Source: Tellurirhabdus rosea (GTDB lineage: Bacteria > Bacteroidota > Bacteroidia > Cytophagales > Spirosomataceae). Taken from it: a stretch of 64,000 nt of DNA. Shown here piece after piece: positions 53,316 through 59,765 of this stretch. The notes under the pieces were generated by a model. The model saw only the letters and a list, made by a program, of their open reading frames with translations, did not search any database and was not told the origin of the DNA. The translations under genes and the position numbers were made by a program. Position 1 is the first letter of the stretch. Each line of letters starts with the position of its first letter. Location of the stretch: NCBI RefSeq assembly GCF_026278345.1, contig NZ_CP111085.1:4474501-4538500 (forward strand). The letters are read 5' to 3'.

Positions 53316-54020
53316 ATGGAGGAGGTAGTGGCGTTTCTGAGTACGTATTTTTCGGTCCGCAGCTTTGCGCCCGACGAGCAGGGCGGGGTGTATCGCGCCG
53401 GCCATCGGCCCCTCCGGCGGCTGGCGGTGGCGCTGGAGCCTTCCGCCCGGCTCTATGAACGGCTCCGGACGGCCCCGCCGGATGCGCTCTGGCTGCACCG
53501 GCCCTGGAAACTGGATCTGCGCCAGTTGCCGCCGGACGTGCCGGTCCTGTACCACCACCTGCCGTTTGACGAAACCCTGACGCTCGGGCACAACACCCCG
53601 CTGGCGGACGTTCTCCGCCTGACAGAAGTGGCCGAACTGGGGTATAAACAGGCAGAAGGGCTGCCGCCGCGCGCCATCGGGATGCTCGGCGACGCCCCCC
53701 GGCAGTCGCTGCAAACCTGGCAGACGCAGCTGACCCGGCACTTCGGCGGACTGGATTCGCTCACCGGCGACCCCGACTGTCCGGTGGACCGGATTGCGGT
53801 GGTCGGGGCCATGAACGAGGCCCTCGTCCGGGAGGCGGCCGAACGGGGTGCGAAGCTGTACATCACCGGCCAGTGGCGACAGCCCGCTCGTAAAGCCGTG
53901 GAGCAGACCGGTATGGCCGTCGCCGCCATCGGACACCTGCGAAGCGAGGAATGGGGCCTCCGGACGCTGGCGGACGTGCTGCACCGGGCTTTCCCGAACC
54001 TAAAAATCGAGTTGGATTAG
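53316..54020 (+). CDS. Nif3-like dinuclear metal centre protein
   Basis: A 234-residue protein resembling the Nif3/YbgI (GTP cyclohydrolase I type 2-like) family, which bind two metals and whose reaction is unresolved. The blocks are in the family order but diverged: LWLHRPWKLDLRQLP (in place of HHPL), VLYHHLPFDETLTLGHNTPLADVL (in place of AHTNLD), VVGAMNEALVREAAERGAKLYITGQW, and AVAAIGHLRSEEWGLRTLADVL at the end, holding the His and Glu ligands. It is shorter at the start than YbgI but not truncated. It is 15 bases after the MBL-fold gene, so they form an operon. Confidence 0.75.
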   Translation: MEEVVAFLSTYFSVRSFAPDEQGGVYRAGHRPLRRLAVALEPSARLYERLRTAPPDALWLHRPWKLDLRQLPPDVPVLYHHLPFDETLTLGHNTPLADVLRLTEVAELGYKQAEGLPPRAIGMLGDAPRQSLQTWQTQLTRHFGGLDSLTGDPDCPVDRIAVVGAMNEALVREAAERGAKLYITGQWRQPARKAVEQTGMAVAAIGHLRSEEWGLRTLADVLHRAFPNLKIELD

Positions 54021-54128
54021 CCCACGGTTTTAACCGTGGGTCCAAACGGTTTTAACCGTGGGTTCAAACGGTTGAAACCGTGGGCCACGAGCCGTTGAAA
54101 GGCGGTTTTCAACCGCTTCAGCGGTTTA
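54021..54128. repeat. Cluster of GC-rich palindromes between convergent genes
   Basis: Unit 1 (54021-54040) is CCCACGGTT TT AACCGTGGG. Unit 2 (about 54045-54062) repeats ACGGTTTTAACCGTGGG. Unit 3 (about 54066-54083) reads AAACGGTTGAAACCGTGGG. Then come GCGGTTTTCAACCGC (54102-54116) and AACCGCTTCAGCGGTTT (54111-54127). It starts right at the Nif3-like stop and ends 51 bases before the hemF stop, so it probably ends both transcripts. It differs in word and GC content from the other five arrays in the window. Confidence 0.88.
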
Positions 54129-54178
54129 TGATTAATCCCGGGAAATGGCCGCGTTTTCTGGTAAAACCGGCCCCACAG

Positions 54179-55105
54179 TTAGCCCAAAGGGTTCAACCAG
54201 TCCACGCCCTTCTTCAGCCCCAGAAGCGTTTCTTCTTCCCGACTGCCGGGCTGTGGTTTGTAATCGTAGGCCCAGTTGGCCTGCGGTGGCATGCTCATCA
54301 GGATGGACTCCGTACGGCCGTTGCTTTCCAGCCCGAATTTGGTGCCCCGGTCCCAGACGAGGTTAAACTCCACGTACCGGCCGCGCCGCAGCAGCTGCCA
54401 TTGTTTTTCGGCTTCGCCAAAGGGCAGGTCGCGGTTCTGGCGCATAAAATGCGTGTAAATCGGAGCAAACGCGTCCCCCACACTCTGCACGTAGGCAAAG
54501 ATCGCCTCTTTCGAAAACTCCTCCGACGGTTTCTGGTAATCGAAGAAAATGCCCCCGACGCCCCGGGTTTCGTCGCGGTGTTTGAGGTAGAAATAATCGT
54601 CGGCCCAGGCTTTGTGCTTGGCGTAAAAATCCGGATGGTGGCGGTCGCAGACGGTTTTGAGCTGCTGATGAAACCACCGGGCATCCTGGCGGTCGAGGTA
54701 GTGCGGCGTCAGGTCGATGCCGCCGCCGAACCAATTGATGCCGTTGCTCAGTTCAAAATACCGGACGTTCATGTGAATAATGGGCACCATCGGACTGCGC
54801 GGGTGGAGCACAATGGATACGCCGGTCGCGTAAAAATCGACGGGCTCGGTCACGTTCATCTGCCGCCGCGTCGCCTCGGACGCCGGCCCGTGAACGGCGG
54901 AAAACAGCACGCCGCCTTTTTCGATCACGGCGCCTTCCTGCAGAATTCGCGTCCGGCCGCCGCCGCCTTCGGCCCGTTCCCAGAGGTCTTCCTGAAAGCG
55001 GGCACCGCCGTCGGTTTCTTCCAGCGCGGCACAGATGCGATCCTGGAGACCGGTGAAAAATTGGGTAATGGTTTGTTTGTCGGGAGGTGTTTCGGTTGAG
55101 ATCAT
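54179..55105 (-). CDS. hemF: Oxygen-dependent coproporphyrinogen III oxidase
   Basis: Heme biosynthesis: oxidative decarboxylation of coproporphyrinogen III to protoporphyrinogen IX in the cytoplasm, requiring O2. The 308-residue protein starts MISTETPPDKQTITQFF at 55105. It has the family blocks RTRILQEGAVIEKGGVLFSAVHG, TGVSIVLHPRSPMVPIIHMNVRYFE, WFGGGIDLTPHYLDRQDARWFHQQL, HPDFYAKHKAWADDYFYLKHR, TRGVGGIFFDYQ, RGRYVEFNLVWDRGTKFGLESNGRTESILMSMPP and YDYKP near the end. Presence of hemF points to an aerobic organism. The longer frame to 55165 adds Arg-rich residues with no family match. Confidence 0.97.
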   Translation of the reverse strand: MISTETPPDKQTITQFFTGLQDRICAALEETDGGARFQEDLWERAEGGGGRTRILQEGAVIEKGGVLFSAVHGPASEATRRQMNVTEPVDFYATGVSIVLHPRSPMVPIIHMNVRYFELSNGINWFGGGIDLTPHYLDRQDARWFHQQLKTVCDRHHPDFYAKHKAWADDYFYLKHRDETRGVGGIFFDYQKPSEEFSKEAIFAYVQSVGDAFAPIYTHFMRQNRDLPFGEAEKQWQLLRRGRYVEFNLVWDRGTKFGLESNGRTESILMSMPPQANWAYDYKPQPGSREEETLLGLKKGVDWLNPLG

Positions 55106-55224
55106 ACCTGGTAAACGGCAAAGTCGGTCGCCGCAGCGACGCCATGATGGGGACAAAGGTCGCAAAAATTTCGCAGCGCAGCGGCACCGACCCGGCCGAC
55201 GTGCCGGTTCGCCCGGATAAAAAA

Positions 55225-55848
55225 TCAGTCCGACACTTTCAGCGAGAACTGCACGGGCCGCGTCCGGTCCACCATCAGCAGCAAACCCTGTTCGGTCAGT
55301 TGCCGCAGAAGTTTCAGCGCCCGGGCATCCGAAATGTTGACCAGCTGCGCAAACCGCTTGGCCGTAATGTGCTCATTTTTACGCAGAAACTGAATCAGAT
55401 TCCGGACGTTGGACGACTGCATGAGCTGGGCATCCGGCCCTTCGCCCGTCAGAATCAGCTTGTTGGTGGGCACCGATTTGTCTTTGGCGCGGACGTAAAT
55501 CGTGCGCTGACCCCGTTCGTCGACGGCCTGGTGCGGCTTGTCCTCGCTTTCCGGCACGCGGATGACCAGCACCCGTTTACCCTCGGCAATCACGACTTCG
55601 TAACTGACGGCAATCGGCGGGTCAACAAAAAAATCGGTCGCCTTCTCCAGTTTCTGAATTTCGCGGTACTCCGACTCAATGCCCGCCACTTTTCCGTCGT
55701 CCGCGATACCGACCAGCAGGAGACCGCCCGCCGTATTCGAAAAAGCGGTGAGGGTTCGGGCGATGCGGTGCGCGGAGTGAATCGTCACCTTAAATTCGAG
55801 CCGGGAGCCTTCTCCCTGAGCAATCAGGTCCGCAATGCTTTCTTTCAT
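55225..55848 (-). CDS. AlbA_2 (Schlafen-like) ATP-binding domain protein
   Basis: A 207-residue cytoplasmic protein. The AlbA_2 domain covers residues about 1-115: EGSRLEFKVTIHSAHRIARTLTAFSNTAGGLLLVGIADDGKVAGIESE, then VLVIRVPESEDKPHQAV and IYVRAKDKS. Its Glu-Phe-Lys and AFSNTAGG motifs are typical. The C-terminus holds a winged-helix segment (LIQFLRKNEHITAKRFAQLVNISDARALKLLRQLTEQGLL). It is a short version of the proteins found in type I restriction loci (compare the fragment at 18534). The start was set at the ATG at 55848 because the frame to 56049 overlaps the acetyltransferase gene on the other strand. It is divergent from that gene by 74 bases. Confidence 0.85.
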   Translation of the reverse strand: MKESIADLIAQGEGSRLEFKVTIHSAHRIARTLTAFSNTAGGLLLVGIADDGKVAGIESEYREIQKLEKATDFFVDPPIAVSYEVVIAEGKRVLVIRVPESEDKPHQAVDERGQRTIYVRAKDKSVPTNKLILTGEGPDAQLMQSSNVRNLIQFLRKNEHITAKRFAQLVNISDARALKLLRQLTEQGLLLMVDRTRPVQFSLKVSD

Positions 55849-55921
55849 ACAGGACAAACTAACACCCAATGGGCTTGTTTGCGTAAACTTACAATCAAAA
55901 ACCAAATCAGGACACGCCGCC

Positions 55922-56362
55922 ATGACCATCCGTTCCGCTACTGCCGCTGATCTGCCCGCCTGGTATACGCTCCGCCGCCAGTTATGGAGCGATGCCGATC
56001 CGTCTGACTGGCTGGCCGAAATGGCCGGTTTTCTGCAAAACGACCGCATCCATGTGCTGCTGGCCGAAACGGCCGACGGCCTGCTGGTGGGTTTTCTGGA
56101 AGCGGGCCTGCGCGACTATGCCGAGGGCTGCGAGAGCAGTCCGGTCGGGTACATCGAAGGCTGGTTCGTGGCCGATCCGTTCCGGAGGCAGGGGATAGGG
56201 GCGGCGCTCGTGCGGGCGGCGGAAACCTGGGCGCGCCAGCTGGGCTGCACCGAAATGGCCTCGGATGTCGAACTGGATAATGCCGTCAGCCTGCGGGCGC
56301 ACGCGGCCCTGGGGTACGACGAAGTGGAGCGCCTTGTCTGCTTCCGGAAGTCGATTAACTAG
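55922..56362 (+). CDS. GNAT acetyltransferase related to aminoglycoside 6'-N-acetyltransferases
   Basis: A 146-residue acetyl-CoA-dependent N-acetyltransferase. From MTIRSATAADLPAWYTLRRQLWSDADP the sequence follows the AAC(6') family: LLVGFLEAGLRDYAEGCESSPVGYIEGWFVADPFRRQGIGAALV (the acetyl-CoA loop RRQGIG), then AETWARQLGCTEMASDVELDNAVSLRAHAALGYDEVERLVCFRK, ending at the usual place. Whether it acetylates aminoglycosides is untested; many chromosomal relatives do not. It lies alone, divergent from the AlbA_2 gene. Confidence 0.8.
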   Translation: MTIRSATAADLPAWYTLRRQLWSDADPSDWLAEMAGFLQNDRIHVLLAETADGLLVGFLEAGLRDYAEGCESSPVGYIEGWFVADPFRRQGIGAALVRAAETWARQLGCTEMASDVELDNAVSLRAHAALGYDEVERLVCFRKSIN

Positions 56363-56492
56363 ACAGGTACACTCTTTATTTGTCTGGAGAAGCTGCCTTT
56401 TTGCTGAACAGAGCCTTGCGGAGTCCCGCGGACGTGATTTTTGTCAGACACAGTTTTAAGACGATTTTCATTTCTTCACTACATCCATAGAC

Positions 56493-56500
56493 TAATTTTG
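56493..56500 (+). promoter_or_regulatory. Promoter -7 box of a possible small RNA or leader
   Basis: TAATTTTG is an exact TANNTTTG match with no gene start just downstream. The region 56470-56474 has only TTTC at the -33 position, so the upstream box is weak. Confidence 0.5.
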
Positions 56501-56506
56501 TAATGT

Positions 56507-56645
56507 CAACGGTCGGGAAATTTAAAGGCCGACCGTGACGGGATTCCGTATCAGGCCGACAGGCCGCACATCGTAACTTTACTCAACGTTCATGAAAACA
56601 GGCGCCTCGGTGCCGGGCCGTTCGGGAAACCGGACGGCCTTTTTA
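56507..56645 (+). ncRNA. Candidate small RNA or 5' leader with internal hairpins and terminator
   Basis: About 140 bases downstream of the -7 box at 56493. ACGGTCGG (56509-56516) pairs with CCGACCGT (56529-56536). The segment closes with a terminator-like stem, GGCCGT (56616-56621) with ACGGCC (56634-56639), followed by TTTTTATTT. No reading frame has a known pattern; a 37-codon frame from 56592 would run through the stem. It lies 75 bases before the GH140-type gene, so it could be a leader for that gene instead. This is inference from the pattern of promoter, stem and terminator. Confidence 0.4.
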
Positions 56646-56719
56646 TTTGCCCCGGCCGGTTTAGTATTTTCCCGCGGAACCCTGCTTTTGGAAGGAGTAC
56701 CTTAACGATACTACTCTGC

Positions 56720-58126
56720 ATGAAAAAAGCCTTCCTGACGGCCGGCCTGCTGGCCCTTTTTCTGACCGGCTCGGCACAATCGCCTTTTGACAACGGACGC
56801 CTTAAAATTTCTGCCAACCAGCGCTACCTCGTTCATTCCAAAAACAACAAACCGTTTTTCTGGCTGGGCGATACGGCCTGGGAGCTTTTCCACCGCCTTT
56901 CCCGCGAAGAGGCCGACCGCTACCTGAAACGCCGCGCGGAGCAGGGCTTTACGGTCATTCAGGCCGTGGCCCTGGCCGAACTCGACGGCCTGAACAGCCC
57001 CAATGCCAACGGCGATAAACCCCTGATCGACAACGACCCGACCAAACCCAACGACGCGTATTTCCGGCACGTCGATTATGTCATTGACGCCGCCGCCCGG
57101 AACGGACTGGCCATCGGCCTGCTACCGACCTGGGGCGACAAGCTGAATAAATCGACCTGGGGCAAAGGCCCCGAAATCTTCACGCCTGAAAATGCCCGGG
57201 CTTACGGCCGCTGGATCGGCGCCCGCTACAAAAACCGCGAGAACGTCATCTGGATTCTGGGCGGCGACCGCAACCCGCGCGAGGGTTCGCAGGACGTGGC
57301 CGTCTGGCGGGCGATGGCGGAAGGCGTGGCCGAGGGCGTCGGCGGACACGACAAGGCGCTGATGACCTACCACCCGCAGCCCAACGGCATGCAGGACGGC
57401 GGCTCGTCGAAGTGGTTCCATACCGACAACTGGCTCGATTTCAACATGCTCCAGAACGGGCACTGCCGCGATACCGAAACCTACGACAAAATCACCTTTG
57501 CCTATAACCGCACACCGGCCAAGCCCGTCATCGACGGCGAACCGCTGTACGAAGACCACCCGGTCTGCTTCAACGCGAAGGACTTGGGAACGTCCAACGC
57601 CCACGACGTGCGCCGCTACGCCTACCTCGACCTGTTTGCCGGGGCGTTCGGCCATACCTACGGCTGCCACGACATCTGGCAGATGTACGCCCCCGGCCGC
57701 GAACCAGTCAACGGCCCGCACATGGCTTGGCACGAGGCCCTCGAACTGCCCGCCGCCAACCAGATGCGGGCCGTCCGGAGCCTGATGGAATCCCGGCCGA
57801 TGGAAGAACGCGTGCCCGACCAGTCGCTGCTGGTGGAGGCCAGCAACGGCCCCGCCGACCGGATTCAGGCCACCCGCGGGAAGGACTACGCCTTTATTTA
57901 CTCGGCCGCCGGTCGGCCGTTTACGGTCAACATGGGCAAAATCGGCGGTCGGGAGGTGATTGCCAATTGGTTCGACCCGCGCACGGGCAAGACGCAGCCA
58001 GCCGGGACCTTTGCCAATACCGGGCAGCAGAAGTTCGCGCCGCCCCGCAGCGGGTACGGGCAGGACTGGGTGCTGATGCTGGATAATTCGGCCCTGCAGT
58101 CGGCGATGCCGGTGGCGACAAAATAA
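56720..58126 (+). CDS. Glycoside hydrolase family 140-type protein (DUF4038)
   Basis: A 468-residue exported TIM-barrel glycosidase. Signal peptide MKKAFLTAGLLALFLTGSAQ. The DUF4038 domain starts LVHSKNNKPFFWLGDTAWELFHRLSREEADRYLKRRAEQGFTVIQ, continues NGLAIGLLPTWGDKLNKSTWGKG and contains the ENVIWILGGDRNP segment, the motif near the catalytic acid in this group. VIDGEPLYED follows, and then a C-terminal collagen-binding-like beta domain (RPFTVNMGKIGGREVIANWFDPRTG). Members of GH140 remove apiose from rhamnogalacturonan II; that specific role is an analogy. It follows a possible small RNA and stands alone. Confidence 0.88.
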   Translation: MKKAFLTAGLLALFLTGSAQSPFDNGRLKISANQRYLVHSKNNKPFFWLGDTAWELFHRLSREEADRYLKRRAEQGFTVIQAVALAELDGLNSPNANGDKPLIDNDPTKPNDAYFRHVDYVIDAAARNGLAIGLLPTWGDKLNKSTWGKGPEIFTPENARAYGRWIGARYKNRENVIWILGGDRNPREGSQDVAVWRAMAEGVAEGVGGHDKALMTYHPQPNGMQDGGSSKWFHTDNWLDFNMLQNGHCRDTETYDKITFAYNRTPAKPVIDGEPLYEDHPVCFNAKDLGTSNAHDVRRYAYLDLFAGAFGHTYGCHDIWQMYAPGREPVNGPHMAWHEALELPAANQMRAVRSLMESRPMEERVPDQSLLVEASNGPADRIQATRGKDYAFIYSAAGRPFTVNMGKIGGREVIANWFDPRTGKTQPAGTFANTGQQKFAPPRSGYGQDWVLMLDNSALQSAMPVATK

Positions 58127-58187
58127 GACCGACAAACAAAGATTATTCGGGGCGGGTTATTCGGCCGTAACCATTACGAACAATGTT

Positions 58188-58427
58188 ATGAAAATCAAAG
58201 CGAAGATGACCATGCTGGCGCTGGCGGCCTTTCTGGCTACCGGGGCGGTCGGGTGTCAGTCGAAAACCGAACAGAAAGCCGACGAAGTGACGGACGATTA
58301 TAAGGATGTTGAAGAAGCGAAGGCCGAAGGCGACAGCAGCGAAATCCGGGAGGAGCGCCAGGAACTGGAAGAATCCCGTCAGGACTACCGCGAGATGGCC
58401 AAAGACTCGACCAAACGGCAGGATTAA
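58188..58427 (+). CDS. Small putative lipoprotein, charged (79 aa)
   Basis: A 79-residue protein of unknown function. The N-terminus MKIKAKMTMLALAAFLATGAVGC is a lipoprotein signal with lipobox AVGC (Cys23). The rest is highly charged and helix-prone (EVTDDYKDVEEAKAEGDSSEIREERQELEESRQDYREMAKDS), suggesting a coiled coil in the periplasm. It is followed 3 bases after the stop by a terminator hairpin, so it is a single-gene transcript. Confidence 0.75.
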   Translation: MKIKAKMTMLALAAFLATGAVGCQSKTEQKADEVTDDYKDVEEAKAEGDSSEIREERQELEESRQDYREMAKDSTKRQD

Positions 58428-58430
58428 TTG

Positions 58431-58460
58431 AAGCCCGGCTCCTCAAGGCCGGGCTTTTTC
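58431..58460. terminator. Terminator of the small lipoprotein, overlapping the end of the next gene
   Basis: AAGCCCGGC (58431-58439) pairs with GCCGGGCTT (58447-58455), followed by TTTC. The right arm lies within the last codons of the convergent gene (stop at 58443), so both genes share it. Confidence 0.9.
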
Positions 58461-58985
58461 ATGGCTGGCAACCGGTTCCGCACGGGGTTGAACTTCCACT
58501 TTGACGATCCGGTTCAGCACGGTTCCGTCGTCGAGCTGGCGTTCGGGGAAGTAATGAATGCGCACCGGCAGGCCGTCCCGAAAAAGAAAATTGTCCGGGT
58601 TGTTGAAATCGCTGGCATCCCGGGAGCGGTAATAGCCAAAGGAAACGGCCCCGACCCGAAAGCCTTCGTAATGGAGCCGGTTGTTTTTGCCGTTGCGCCG
58701 TTCGGTCCATTTCCGCTCCCAATGCCCCGTCAGCGTGCCCTCGGCCACCGCGCACTGCCCCGTCGTGAGCGCTTTGGTCAGCCGGGAATGGTCCCAGTAC
58801 GGCAGGGCCACCGGAACAATCACGGCAAGGGCGGCAAAGACCAGCAGGAAATACCGCCCGGCGGACGACGAACGCGAAAAGGCAAAGCAGAGCACCGCCA
58901 GCAGCGCCAGCCCAAACGGCAGTACCAGCGACCGCCAGTCCAGCGGCGGCCGCGTCGAGACATCGAAAAGCGTGGTGTAGGACAT
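58443..58985 (-). CDS. DUF3592-like membrane protein (180 aa)
   Basis: A 180-residue protein, start MSYTTLFDVSTRPPLDW at 58985. Two hydrophobic helices (LVLPFGLALLAVLCFAF, about residues 22-38, and YFLLVFAALAVIVPVALPY, about 46-64) are followed by a soluble domain of about 110 residues with beta-rich pattern (AEGTLTGHWERKWTERRNGKNNRLHYEGFRVGAVSFGYYRSRD, GLPVRIHYFPERQLDDGTVLNRIVKVEV). This resembles DUF3592-type proteins of unknown function. The end of the gene overlaps the terminator of the convergent lipoprotein gene. Confidence 0.65.
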   Translation of the reverse strand: MSYTTLFDVSTRPPLDWRSLVLPFGLALLAVLCFAFSRSSSAGRYFLLVFAALAVIVPVALPYWDHSRLTKALTTGQCAVAEGTLTGHWERKWTERRNGKNNRLHYEGFRVGAVSFGYYRSRDASDFNNPDNFLFRDGLPVRIHYFPERQLDDGTVLNRIVKVEVQPRAEPVASHEKARP

Positions 58986-59040
58986 CGTGCGGAAAGCAAA
59001 CAAGGGTGGCCTGTCCGGTTGAAGCAGCCGGACGGCTTTC

Positions 59041-59583
59041 TCAAAAGGCTGGGTAATTTTTTACCTCTTCTTCCAGAGAGGCCAGCAGCGTCTTCAGCTG
59101 TTTGTCAAGTTCGGCGTAGGCAGCCTGAAGGTCTTTTTCCGACCGCTGGCCGTAGGTTTCGATGGCAAGCGGTTGCCCGTTGGCGTCCTCGACCTGAAGC
59201 CGCGTCAGGGTGGCCCGGTATTTTCGATTGGCACACTCGACCAGAACAGTGCCCCGGAACCGATAAACTCCTCCCGATGAGCTTTCTGAACGGGGAATCT
59301 GGACGGTCAGCTTTACCCGTCCCGCCAGATCGCCGGTTTGCGGGTCGTTGAGGGCCAGCGTTTCGTCGGCTCCGGTCTGCAACAGCCAGAGGCGGGTCCG
59401 GCGGAACAGCTCGGCCTGCGACACGCTGCCGCAGTCTACAACGGCCGCGTACCGGACTTTCTGGTTAATCAGGGGCAGAACGCCCAGCAGTTTGTCGCCG
59501 GACGGGCCGGTCGGCGGGGTTGCTTTGGCAAGAGGGATCATATTCCAGAGCAGTAGAAAAAAGAGGAAGGTTGACGTTTTCAT
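59041..59583 (-). CDS. DUF4468 domain exported protein
   Basis: A 180-residue exported protein. Signal peptide MKTSTFLFFLLLWNMIPLAKA. The DUF4468 (TBP-like fold) pattern is present: VRYAAVVDCGSVSQAELFRRTRLWLLQTGADETLALNDPQTG, then LAGRVKLTVQIPRSESSSGGVYRFRGTVLVECANRKYRATLTRLQVE. The end is helical (SEKDLQAAYAELDKQLKTLLASLEEEVKNY). The function of the family is unknown; such genes are frequent in Bacteroidota. It is upstream of the DUF3592-like gene on the same strand with a 55-base gap. Confidence 0.8.
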   Translation of the reverse strand: MKTSTFLFFLLLWNMIPLAKATPPTGPSGDKLLGVLPLINQKVRYAAVVDCGSVSQAELFRRTRLWLLQTGADETLALNDPQTGDLAGRVKLTVQIPRSESSSGGVYRFRGTVLVECANRKYRATLTRLQVEDANGQPLAIETYGQRSEKDLQAAYAELDKQLKTLLASLEEEVKNYPAF

Positions 59584-59765
59584 GTTGATAGTGCGGGTGC
59601 GGATGGCAGGGTGATTTTTGGAAATTACCCTTAACCTTCTTTAAATGAGCTTTTTGTTGCTTTTTTGACAAAGGTGTGATCCGAACACCCGCGTTTGCAA
59701 CAAAAGTCAAACGAATGGAGGAAAAGAAGCCCGCAACCGCCTCAAACAGAAATTGAAGTGCCGAT

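Noticed and set aside
54021-54128. CRISPR array
   Set aside because: Units are palindromes with 4-5-base linkers, not repeats separated by unique spacers of about 30 bases, and no cas genes are present.
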